Below, piece by piece: positions 20,960-28,006 of a DNA stretch of 32,481 bases. Each line of letters begins with the position of its first letter. Positions within the stretch are counted from its first letter, which is position 1. The stretch lies in NCBI GenBank assembly GCA_964354995.1, contig CAYHBQ010000004.1, forward strand, positions 1-32,481. Direction: 5' to 3'. The DNA is from JBBSZK01 sp964354995 (lineage in GTDB: Archaea; Nanobdellota; Nanobdellia; Pacearchaeales; GW2011-AR1). The translations under genes were made by a program, and so were the position numbers. Below the pieces are notes generated by a model, which was not told the origin of the DNA, ran no database searches, and was given only the letters and a program-made list of their open reading frames with translations.

Positions 20960-21093
20960 TAACTCTCCTTTGGGAAATAGGTGGGACAGTTATTGTAATA
21001 GTAATTTGTATCTGGATTGTACGAAAATTCTTACAAAAAAAGCCTGCCCTTGAGCAAGTAACCGAATCACGCTCGCTTATAAAAAGATACTAA
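20956..21093 (+). CDS. 45-residue membrane microprotein coupled to the M50-like gene
   Basis: Read directly: GTG at 20956 overlaps the upstream TGA stop (GTGA), and TAA ends at 21093. The product begins with a hydrophobic helix (ITLLWEIGGTVIVIVICIWI), followed by a basic stretch (VRKFLQKKP) and a polar tail (ALEQVTESRSLIKRY). One membrane pass with a basic cytoplasmic end is likely. The stop-start overlap and fixed partner suggest it assists the pseudo-protease. No family is recognised, and small size keeps confidence moderate. Confidence 0.6.
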   Translation: MITLLWEIGGTVIVIVICIWIVRKFLQKKPALEQVTESRSLIKRY

Positions 21094-21096
21094 TCC

Positions 21097-21103
21097 TTTT
21101 ATA
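21097..21103 (+). promoter_or_regulatory. TATA-like box of the split Hef operon
   Basis: TTTTATA lies 22-28 bases before the ATG at 21125 and just after the 45-residue gene. Confidence 0.5.
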
Positions 21104-21124
21104 GACTGGAAGAAGTGAAATCCC

Positions 21125-22651
21125 ATGGAGCCACTCACCCCCAGAGATTATCAAAAAACGATTCTTGAAACAACAAAAAGAGCAAACACGTTAGTAGTAC
21201 TTCCAACGGGAATCGGAAAAACACTCATTGCGCTCCTTCTTACTATGCACCGCTTAGGAGAACATCGTCCAAGCAAAGCACTCGTCCTCGCCCCCACAAG
21301 ACCCTTAGTAGAACAACATTACGCAACGTTCAAAAAGAACTTGCCAGAACTGTTCGCCGAGCTCAACCTGTTCACTGGTGAAGTTCCGGCAAAAGAACGC
21401 AAGAAACTCTGGAGAACCTCGGATCTCATTTTTTCAACCCCCCAATGTGTAGCCAATGATCTAAAAAGGGGGCTTTATGACTTAAGCGAAGTATCACTCC
21501 TCGTTATAGACGAAGCGCATCGCTGTCTCAAAAACTATGACTATACTACCGTAGTCAATTACTATAAAAATCAGGCGATTAACCAAAGAATCCTGGGGCT
21601 TACCGCATCCCCCGGCTCGGATTACGACATCGTAAAAAAGATATGCGAAAACCTCGCAATAGAAGAAGTCGAGGTCCGTTCACGCGAATCGAATGATGTA
21701 AAGCCCTACGTACACGAATTAACCTTTAACAAAATAGAAATTGCCTTTCCCCCCGAGTTCATTGAACCGAAAACCTTGTTAAAAAGACTCCATCAAGGAT
21801 TTGTAGACGAACTCAAATCACGAAGTCTGCTTTTCGGACCAGCAAATAAAATATCATTGCTTAAATTACAAACTAATCTCGCCCGCCAAGCAAATGGCGG
21901 AAACGGAAACGCGATGTATGGCATGTCCCTCTGCGCTCAAGCGATAAAAATAGCACACGCAATTGAGCTTATCGAAACCCAGACGCTCACGGGAACCAAA
22001 ACCTACCTAGAAGGGCTCCTTAAGCAAGCAGAAGAAAAGAAGACCAAGGGAGTACAACGTCTAGTGAAGACTCCAGAATTCCAAGCTGCATATCTTTCAA
22101 TAACCAAACTAAAAGAATCTGGCAAAGAACACCCCAAAATAGAAAAAATAGCAGAGCTCGTAAATGAGGAACTTGAGAAAAACCGAGAAGCAAAACTCCT
22201 CCTCTTTACACAGTTCAGAGAGACCGCAAACCAGATTGTTGAAACGCTGAAAAAAGGGAGTTTGGCAAGACCTTCCCTTTTCATTGGTCAAGCAAAAAAA
22301 GAGAGCGGAGGAATGTCCCAAAAAGAACAAAAAAACGTCATTGAACAGTTTAAGACAGGAGAAATAAACGTACTGTGCGCGACCTCAATTGGAGAAGAGG
22401 GACTCGACATCCCTGAAGTAAATGCAGTCGTATTCTACGAGCCAATACCCAGCGCAATACGAAAAATTCAAAGGGCGGGAAGAACTGCTCGTCACGCACC
22501 AGGAAAACTATTCATCCTTCTAACCAAAAACACCAAAGATGAGATAAGCCATTACGCATCAAATGCAAGAGAAAAGAAAATGTATAAAACGATAGAAGCA
22601 ATTAAGGAAGATATAAAGGACAAACCAAACACACTCAAAAAGTATCTATGA
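21125..22651 (+). CDS. Hef-type helicase (FANCM/Mph1 family), helicase half
   Basis: A superfamily 2 DNA helicase of 508 residues that remodels stalled replication forks. Motif I is PTGIGKT (about 27-33), motif II DEAH (129-132), motif III TASPG (about 160-164). A family-specific helical insertion follows (about 200-330), then the second RecA domain with LLFTQFRET and the GEEGLDIPEVNAVVFYEPIP plus QRAGRTAR (about 448-455) signatures. In euryarchaeal Hef the nuclease is fused at the C-terminus. Here the protein stops shortly after the helicase core, and the nuclease is a separate gene overlapping by four bases (ATGA). Confidence 0.93.
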   Translation: MEPLTPRDYQKTILETTKRANTLVVLPTGIGKTLIALLLTMHRLGEHRPSKALVLAPTRPLVEQHYATFKKNLPELFAELNLFTGEVPAKERKKLWRTSDLIFSTPQCVANDLKRGLYDLSEVSLLVIDEAHRCLKNYDYTTVVNYYKNQAINQRILGLTASPGSDYDIVKKICENLAIEEVEVRSRESNDVKPYVHELTFNKIEIAFPPEFIEPKTLLKRLHQGFVDELKSRSLLFGPANKISLLKLQTNLARQANGGNGNAMYGMSLCAQAIKIAHAIELIETQTLTGTKTYLEGLLKQAEEKKTKGVQRLVKTPEFQAAYLSITKLKESGKEHPKIEKIAELVNEELEKNREAKLLLFTQFRETANQIVETLKKGSLARPSLFIGQAKKESGGMSQKEQKNVIEQFKTGEINVLCATSIGEEGLDIPEVNAVVFYEPIPSAIRKIQRAGRTARHAPGKLFILLTKNTKDEISHYASNAREKKMYKTIEAIKEDIKDKPNTLKKYL

Positions 22652-23307
22652 CTTTCTTTGATATATTCTCAAACGCACAGGAACAAAAAAAAGAGAGAAT
22701 AATCGTAATTGCTGATAACAGAGAGAAAAATTCATTAGTAATCGCAGAACTAATAAAAAAAGGATGCAGTGTGAGCCTCGAACAACTCGAAGTGGGGGAC
22801 TATCTGGTAAAAGATAAAACGATTGAAAGAAAAACCTGGAACGATCTACAAAGTTCAATAATAGACAAACGTATCGAAAGCCAACTAGAGGGGCTAAAAA
22901 AATGCAAATATCCCTTGATAGTAATAGAAGGGGCTATTCTAAAAATCAAAACAAGACTCCATGAAAATGCGTTGCGAGGAAAAATAATTTCAATTATTTT
23001 TAATCATAAAATACCGATTATATATACCGAAAACGAAGAAGAAACTGCGAGATATTTATGTCTCCTTGGAAACAAAAGAGAGGAAAGAGAAAGCAGTCTG
23101 CGACCAACAAGAGATGAACTAACGGATAAAGAGCGGCAGGAATTCATTTTAGAAGGATTTCCAGGAATCGGTCCTGTGGCCGCAAAAAAGCTGCTGTTAA
23201 AATTCAAAACGTTGCGAAACCTTTTAAACGCCCCAGAGTCAGAAATAAGGCTCTGTCTCGGAAAAAAGGCAGATAAATTTATACAACTAATGAACGCGAG
23301 CTATTAG
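22648..23307 (+). CDS. XPF/ERCC4-type nuclease with HhH domain (Hef nuclease half)
   Basis: A structure-specific DNA endonuclease of 219 residues that cuts fork and flap structures. The ERCC4 domain has ADNRE (about 22-26), VGDYLVKDKTIERKTWNDL with the ERKxxxD catalytic motif at residues 60-66, and further conserved segments IDKRIESQLEGL and PLIVIEG. A linker leads to a helix-hairpin-helix domain (GFPGIGPVAAKKLLLKF, about 166-182, and a second half ending near 212). The size and order equal the C-terminal part of Hef. It is translated together with the helicase and overlaps the convergent OB-fold-like gene by four bases. Confidence 0.93.
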   Translation: MTFFDIFSNAQEQKKERIIVIADNREKNSLVIAELIKKGCSVSLEQLEVGDYLVKDKTIERKTWNDLQSSIIDKRIESQLEGLKKCKYPLIVIEGAILKIKTRLHENALRGKIISIIFNHKIPIIYTENEEETARYLCLLGNKREERESSLRPTRDELTDKERQEFILEGFPGIGPVAAKKLLLKFKTLRNLLNAPESEIRLCLGKKADKFIQLMNASY

Positions 23308-23612
23308 TCTAAAACTCTAACTGAAAGCGCACGAACTTGCTGCTTGCCCTCGTAAACTTCCTTGATCCCCACAATAAATATCCGAAATCCAAGATACGAA
23401 CGCGTGCATGGACAAACAACCGAGACATTATTGATGTACAAAACTCGAAAATCAGAAGAAACTACGCGCTCCGAGTCAACAACTCCTGAAAGATAGACAG
23501 AGGTGCGAACGAATGAAGAATCTGAAGAATCGTAAGAGGTAGGTTTGAAAAGAAACCCTCCGTAAAGAGCGAAAAGACCAAACAAGAAGATAACCAAAGC
23601 AATGACCCGCAT
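23304..23612 (-). CDS. Small membrane-anchored OB-fold-like protein
   Basis: A 102-residue protein. An N-terminal hydrophobic segment (VIALVIFLFGLFALYGGFLF) acts as signal or anchor. Residues 35-102 have a beta-rich pattern with VYLSGVVDSERVVSSDFRVL, a CPC pair (VVCPC) and GIKEVYEGKQQVRALSVRVL, which resembles an OB-fold, as found in secreted nucleic acid- or ligand-binding proteins. The anchor suggests it is outside the cell. The gene shares a palindromic TTTAAA with the divergent TyrRS gene and is convergent with the Hef nuclease. OB-fold is a moderate call; no specific function is assigned. Confidence 0.65.
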   Translation of the reverse strand: MRVIALVIFLFGLFALYGGFLFKPTSYDSSDSSFVRTSVYLSGVVDSERVVSSDFRVLYINNVSVVCPCTRSYLGFRIFIVGIKEVYEGKQQVRALSVRVLD

Positions 23613-23630
23613 GAACTTATAAGAAAAAGG

Positions 23631-23636
23631 TTTAAA
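23631..23636. promoter_or_regulatory. Shared palindromic TATA-like box (OB-fold-like gene and tyrS)
   Basis: TTTAAA reads the same on both strands and lies 19-24 bases from the ATG at 23612 and 23-28 bases from the ATG at 23659. The 46-base gap has no second strong box. Confidence 0.45.
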
Positions 23637-23658
23637 TTAAGCTTTCCCTAGTACATTT

Positions 23659-24618
23659 ATGGACGCACAAGAAAGAATAGAATTAATTAAACAAAACACC
23701 GAGGAAATCGTAACTGAAAAAGAACTCGAAGAGTTGCTTGAAAAGAAAAAGAAACCTGTAGCCTACTGCGGTTACGAACTGAGCGGCGCGGTTCATCTCG
23801 GTCATTTAGTTACCTTAACAAAACTGTCTGACCTTGAGAAAGCAGGTTGTAAAATTAAGATACTTCTCGCTGACGTACACTCGGCGTTAAACCGAAAGGG
23901 CTCGGAAGAAGAAATAAAAAAAGAGGAAATTCGTTGGAGAAAAACAATTAGTGCCTTGGGTATGAAGGCAGAAATTGTATTGGGAAGCGAATTTCAATTC
24001 ACAAAAGAATACCAAATAGATGTTATGAAACTGGCGCAACATATCACCTTAAGCCGCGGCCTTAAAAGTATGCAGGAAATTGCAAGAGATATAGAAAACG
24101 CGACGGTTTCTCAATTATGGTACCCCCTCATGCAAGCCATAGATATCAAATACCTAGGCGTAGATCTTGCCGTTGGTGGTCTTGAACAACGCAAAGTACA
24201 TATGATTGGTAAAGATGAGGCTCAAACAATAGGTCACAGATTCATCGCAATTCATACCCCTCTTATAACCTCTTTAAGAGGACCAGGGCAAAAAATGTCA
24301 AAATCGGTTCCAGGATCAGGAATTTCATTAGAAGATAACGAAGAAGAAATAAAAAAAGCACTAAATAATGCTTACTGCCCTCAAAAGGAAACAAAAGACA
24401 ACCCCGTGCTACAGATACTGAAATATATTGTTTTTCCTCGAATAAAAACCTTCAAAATAGTTCGTCCCGTTGAATTCGGAGGAGATATCTCGTGTAAGGC
24501 CTACGAAGAACTTGAAAAAAAATATGCAGAAACAAAGATACATCCGGCAGATCTAAAAAAAGCCCTTGCGTCAGAGCTCAATAAAATAATCGCGCCCCTA
24601 AGAAAAAAAATCAGTTAG
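23659..24618 (+). CDS. tyrS: Tyrosyl-tRNA synthetase (archaeal type)
   Basis: Charges tRNA-Tyr with tyrosine. It has 319 residues, about the archaeal length. The class I signature is SGAVHLGHL (HLGH at 46-49), and the KMSKS loop is at residues 212-216. The order YLGVDLAVGGLEQRKVHMIG matches Methanocaldococcus TyrRS rather than tryptophanyl enzymes, and NAYCPQKETKDNPVLQI and EFGGDISCKAYEELEKKY are typical of the C-terminal part. The last eight bases overlap the end of the convergent GTPase gene. Confidence 0.95.
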   Translation: MDAQERIELIKQNTEEIVTEKELEELLEKKKKPVAYCGYELSGAVHLGHLVTLTKLSDLEKAGCKIKILLADVHSALNRKGSEEEIKKEEIRWRKTISALGMKAEIVLGSEFQFTKEYQIDVMKLAQHITLSRGLKSMQEIARDIENATVSQLWYPLMQAIDIKYLGVDLAVGGLEQRKVHMIGKDEAQTIGHRFIAIHTPLITSLRGPGQKMSKSVPGSGISLEDNEEEIKKALNNAYCPQKETKDNPVLQILKYIVFPRIKTFKIVRPVEFGGDISCKAYEELEKKYAETKIHPADLKKALASELNKIIAPLRKKIS

Positions 24619-25516
24619 TGTGGAACTCAATTACGTCCCTATCCTTTAAAACATGGGTTAATCCAACTTTCTGATTTGCGAATTTCGCGCTCGGCCCCGT
24701 CACGCGCGTTTCTCTCACGGTTCGAAAGAACCCATGAAAAATGCCTTCAGCAACATCTTTCACGTTGCTCCCAACAGGTAAAACGGCAGGAATCGTGGTC
24801 GCGGCCTTACCTGGCTCCTTCATGTATACACGTATAACGCCCATTCCTTCAAAAATCTTTTTCTTAAGTTCAAGTACGCCTACCCCTGAAAATGCAGAAA
24901 CAAGGACATAGTCTAAACGTTTACTTTTACATCGCTCTTCGATTTTTCTACGCTCGAACCCAGAAAGCAGGTCTATTTTGTTAAAAACGATAATCTTACG
25001 AGCAACCGATTTTACAAGAAACCTTCCAATTGTGGGGACATCATCAAGTTTTTCAACAACTTCAAGAACACAATTGGCATTGTTCACAAGACCAATATCG
25101 AAGGCCACATTCCCAATACTGGGTTGGTCAACAACCTGTGCTTTAACGCCTTCGTAATCCATCGTGCCGAGAACGGGCTCAAAGGTGGTATAAGGGTGGG
25201 CTGAAACGAGAGGCTTAGCGTTGGTAAGTGCAGCGAGAAGTGCGCTCTTCCCAGAATTAGTCGGGCCTATAAGAACGACCTGATACCCTTCTTTTTTGAT
25301 CCCCTTTTTTCCACCACCGCTCTTTTTAGCTTTCTCAGATTTTTCTTTAAATTTTTTAAGACGCGTCTTAAGTTCTGCAAGAAGATTTTCACTTCCCTTA
25401 TGCTTCGGGGCCGCCTTTATCATTCCTTCAAGAGCGCCAATTTTTTCATCAAGGGTTTGAGCATCAAGATACTTTTTTTCAGCATCAAAATATTCGTAAT
25501 TTGCATTAATAGGCAT
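24611..25516 (-). CDS. DRG/Obg-related GTPase with TGS domain
   Basis: A 301-residue translation-associated GTPase, related to archaeal/eukaryotic DRG proteins, probably acting at the ribosome. A helical N-terminus with a lysine-rich KKSGGGKKGIKKEG precedes the G domain: G1 GPTNSGKS (84-91), G3 as DQPSI (130-134), G4 NKID (179-182) and G5 VSAFSG. The C-terminal TGS domain starts near VIRVYMKEPG and ends DRDVIEFHTN. The G3 box normally reads DxPG; here serine replaces the glycine that helps position the gamma phosphate, which may weaken GTP hydrolysis. The ATG at 25516 is preferred over an upstream start because of promoter spacing. Confidence 0.9.
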   Translation of the reverse strand: MPINANYEYFDAEKKYLDAQTLDEKIGALEGMIKAAPKHKGSENLLAELKTRLKKFKEKSEKAKKSGGGKKGIKKEGYQVVLIGPTNSGKSALLAALTNAKPLVSAHPYTTFEPVLGTMDYEGVKAQVVDQPSIGNVAFDIGLVNNANCVLEVVEKLDDVPTIGRFLVKSVARKIIVFNKIDLLSGFERRKIEERCKSKRLDYVLVSAFSGVGVLELKKKIFEGMGVIRVYMKEPGKAATTIPAVLPVGSNVKDVAEGIFHGFFRTVRETRVTGPSAKFANQKVGLTHVLKDRDVIEFHTN

Positions 25517-25536
25517 GAGAACGTGTAGACACAACC

Positions 25537-25545
25537 TTTATTAAG
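25537..25545. promoter_or_regulatory. Shared AT-rich promoter element (GTPase and M16 genes)
   Basis: TTTATTAAG lies 21-29 bases from both divergent start codons (25516 and 25566). In a 49-base gap it is the only good TATA-like element for either gene. Confidence 0.45.
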
Positions 25546-25565
25546 TTTTTACAAATCAACCCATT

Positions 25566-26756
25566 ATGAACAGATTCAAAAGAATATTAAAAAATGGGGT
25601 AACAGTCATAGGAGAACAAAGAAATCTTCCCGTTATCTCGTTGAGCATTACTAACAAATTCGGAGCATCGCATGAAACGGCAGAAATAAAGGGAATAGCT
25701 CACGCGATGGAACATCTTGTGTTTACAGGTACAAAAACCAGAACGCATGAAGAAATCTCACGAGAGATAGAAAAGAAAGGAGGAGTCATCAACGCGTTTA
25801 CCAGCGATAGTGTAACCAGTTTTTGGTTTAAATTACCAAGCAAACACGCATTCGCGGGACTTGATATACTAATAGACCTTCTAAAAAATCCTCTTTTTGA
25901 TAAGACAAAGTTCGAAAAAGAAAAAAAAGTTATTCTAGAAGAGATTAAGATGTATCACGATTCTCCCCAGTACCATGTATATGAAAAAATAAACGAAAAT
26001 CTGTATGAAAAGCCCTTTGGAATAGGGGTTATTGGAACAAAAGAAACAGTAAGTGCCCTCAAAAGAGATTTCGTAGCGAACTACTTCAAGGAGAAGTATG
26101 CTCCTGAAGACTATATAGCTACTTTTGTGGGAAACATTGACCCCGAAAAACTCTGTGGGTGCCTTGAAAAAGAGTTTAAATCAGAAAAAAAGAAGAGTAA
26201 AATAATTCCAATAATAAAAAGAAACGCGAAGAGCACAGAAGAGAGACCAGGCCTCGACCAAGCCCATTACCTTTTCGCAATACATGCCCCACTTATAACA
26301 GAAAAAGAAGTGTACGCGCTCGAAGTTTTAGATGCATACCTTGCAAATGGGATGTCTTCAAAACTCTTCCTAACTATCCGAGAAGAGAAGGGTCTTGCAT
26401 ATAGCGTTAAAAGCACGCTCGACGCAAAGAAAGATTATTCATATTATGCCATTTATGTAGGCACGACAAAGGAAGCGATACCCGAAGTAGAAAAATTAAT
26501 TCTAGAAGGCTTCAAGAACACAGAAAAAATAACTGAAAGAGATCTTAAGGAAGCAAAAGAAAGACTCATAGGGCTTAAGCAAATTTCCCGAGAAGAAAGT
26601 GTCGAGGTGATGAATGACCTTATGCACGCAGAGTTTTGTTCAAATGTCGAAAAGTATTACGAATATGAAAAGGAAATAGAGAGAGTAACCTTGGAAGAAG
26701 TGAAAAAGATGGGAAAAATAAAAGAGTTTAGTACGGCGGCCATCGTACCGAAATAA
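25566..26756 (+). CDS. M16-family zinc peptidase
   Basis: A 396-residue inverzincin-type metallopeptidase. The zinc motif HxxEH is HAMEH at residues 46-50, preceded by GIA and followed by LVFTGTKTRT. The distal zinc-binding glutamate is in VILEEIKMYHDSP (about 126), at the usual spacing. The second half keeps the M16 repeat fold with LANGMSSKLFLTIREEKGLA (about 260-280), the R/Y-type substrate-contact region. This is the length of one-chain M16B enzymes that work as dimers or with a partner. It has no signal peptide, so it should be cytoplasmic. Substrate unknown; peptide turnover is likely. Confidence 0.93.
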   Translation: MNRFKRILKNGVTVIGEQRNLPVISLSITNKFGASHETAEIKGIAHAMEHLVFTGTKTRTHEEISREIEKKGGVINAFTSDSVTSFWFKLPSKHAFAGLDILIDLLKNPLFDKTKFEKEKKVILEEIKMYHDSPQYHVYEKINENLYEKPFGIGVIGTKETVSALKRDFVANYFKEKYAPEDYIATFVGNIDPEKLCGCLEKEFKSEKKKSKIIPIIKRNAKSTEERPGLDQAHYLFAIHAPLITEKEVYALEVLDAYLANGMSSKLFLTIREEKGLAYSVKSTLDAKKDYSYYAIYVGTTKEAIPEVEKLILEGFKNTEKITERDLKEAKERLIGLKQISREESVEVMNDLMHAEFCSNVEKYYEYEKEIERVTLEEVKKMGKIKEFSTAAIVPK

Positions 26757-26773
26757 TAAAGAAAGAAATAAAA

Positions 26774-26780
26774 TTATAAA
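26774..26780 (+). promoter_or_regulatory. TATA-like box of the TctA-like gene
   Basis: TTATAAA lies 27-33 bases before the ATG at 26807, slightly longer than in neighbouring genes. Confidence 0.4.
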
Positions 26781-26806
26781 GTAAAACGGCCCGTATTGTC
26801 CGAAGA

Positions 26807-28006
26807 ATGATCCTTGAAATTCTACTCGCCCTTCTGGCCGGAGTAGCGGGCGGAGTGTTCACAGGCCTCTTACCTGGAATCCATATCAATCTTGTGATGA
26901 CTGTCTTTGTCCCCTTGCTTGTTTCTTCTCTTACAATTGAACCCTTTATAATTACTCTTGGAATTGTTGCACTCGCGGCGACACACACGGTACTTGACTT
27001 CATTCCGTCCATTTACTTGGGGGCTCCCGAAGAAGAGACGGCGCTTTCGGTACTTCCAGCACACCAACTTCTACTCGAGGGAAAAGGACACGAAGCCACG
27101 CTACTTGTAATCGGAGGAGTTATGGCTGCCTTAGCAGGTCTCTTGATCACGGCGCCGTTCTTTTTTTATATACTCCCTTCCATCGAAAAGGCACTAATCA
27201 AAATAATCCCTTTAACCTTAATAGGGATATCGTTGTATATGATCTTAAGAGAAGGGAAACCTCTGCGCGCATTGATTTGTTTTATTTCGGCAGGATTCTT
27301 AGGGTATGCCACACTCAATCTTCCGATTAAGGAACCGCTCTTTCCACTCCTTAGCGGACTCTTCGGAGCGTCAGGGCTCATGCTTGCAACGAAACAAAAA
27401 ACAGAAATCCCCTTACAGCAAAGCGAAATCAAAGTAACAAGCACCTTGCAAAAAAGAGACTGGTTAAAAACATTGGGAGAAGTAGTCTTCATAGGCCCAT
27501 TCTGTACGATCCTCCCCGCATTAGGTTCAGGATACGCTTCTCTGGTGGCTTCGGAAGTAACAAAGCCAACTAATAGGAGATTCATTGCCATTGCGAGCGC
27601 AATGAGCACCTATGTCATGGCAACGAGTCTTTTGGTGGTGTACGCAACAGGAAAGTCGAGAACGGGGACGGCAGCAAACATAGTTTCACTCATACCACAA
27701 CTATCGTTCAGCAAAATAATTGCCCTTGTGGGTGCATTTGTGGTAGTCGCACTGGGTGCATGTCTCCTTGCAAAAAAGATATCCGCCACATGCAGCAAAA
27801 TGATAAACAAAATAAACTATGGCAAATTATCGGGAATAGCCCTTTTGTTTATAGGTGCGAGTGTGTTAATTATTTCGGGACCGAGAGGAATCGTAGTTCT
27901 AATAACCGGCGGCGCATTAGGAATATATACAATATTGTCAAAAGTAAAAAGAATGCATCTTATGGGTTGTCTCATCATCCCAACAATAGTGTATTATTTA
28001 GGATGA
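26807..28006 (+). CDS. TctA-like (DUF112) integral membrane protein
   Basis: A 399-residue polytopic protein with about ten membrane helices, of the TctA-like tripartite tricarboxylate transporter membrane family. The N-terminal signature GGVFTGLLPGIHIN and the segment FIPSIYLGAPEEETALSVLP, followed by HQLLLEGKGHEAT, match the archaeal branch (COG1784). No adjacent gene encodes the small TctB or the periplasmic binding protein TctC, so it may work alone or with an unlinked partner. Substrate is unknown; a small organic anion is a guess from the family. Its last nine bases overlap the end of the convergent surface-protein gene. Confidence 0.88.
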   Translation: MILEILLALLAGVAGGVFTGLLPGIHINLVMTVFVPLLVSSLTIEPFIITLGIVALAATHTVLDFIPSIYLGAPEEETALSVLPAHQLLLEGKGHEATLLVIGGVMAALAGLLITAPFFFYILPSIEKALIKIIPLTLIGISLYMILREGKPLRALICFISAGFLGYATLNLPIKEPLFPLLSGLFGASGLMLATKQKTEIPLQQSEIKVTSTLQKRDWLKTLGEVVFIGPFCTILPALGSGYASLVASEVTKPTNRRFIAIASAMSTYVMATSLLVVYATGKSRTGTAANIVSLIPQLSFSKIIALVGAFVVVALGACLLAKKISATCSKMINKINYGKLSGIALLFIGASVLIISGPRGIVVLITGGALGIYTILSKVKRMHLMGCLIIPTIVYYLG

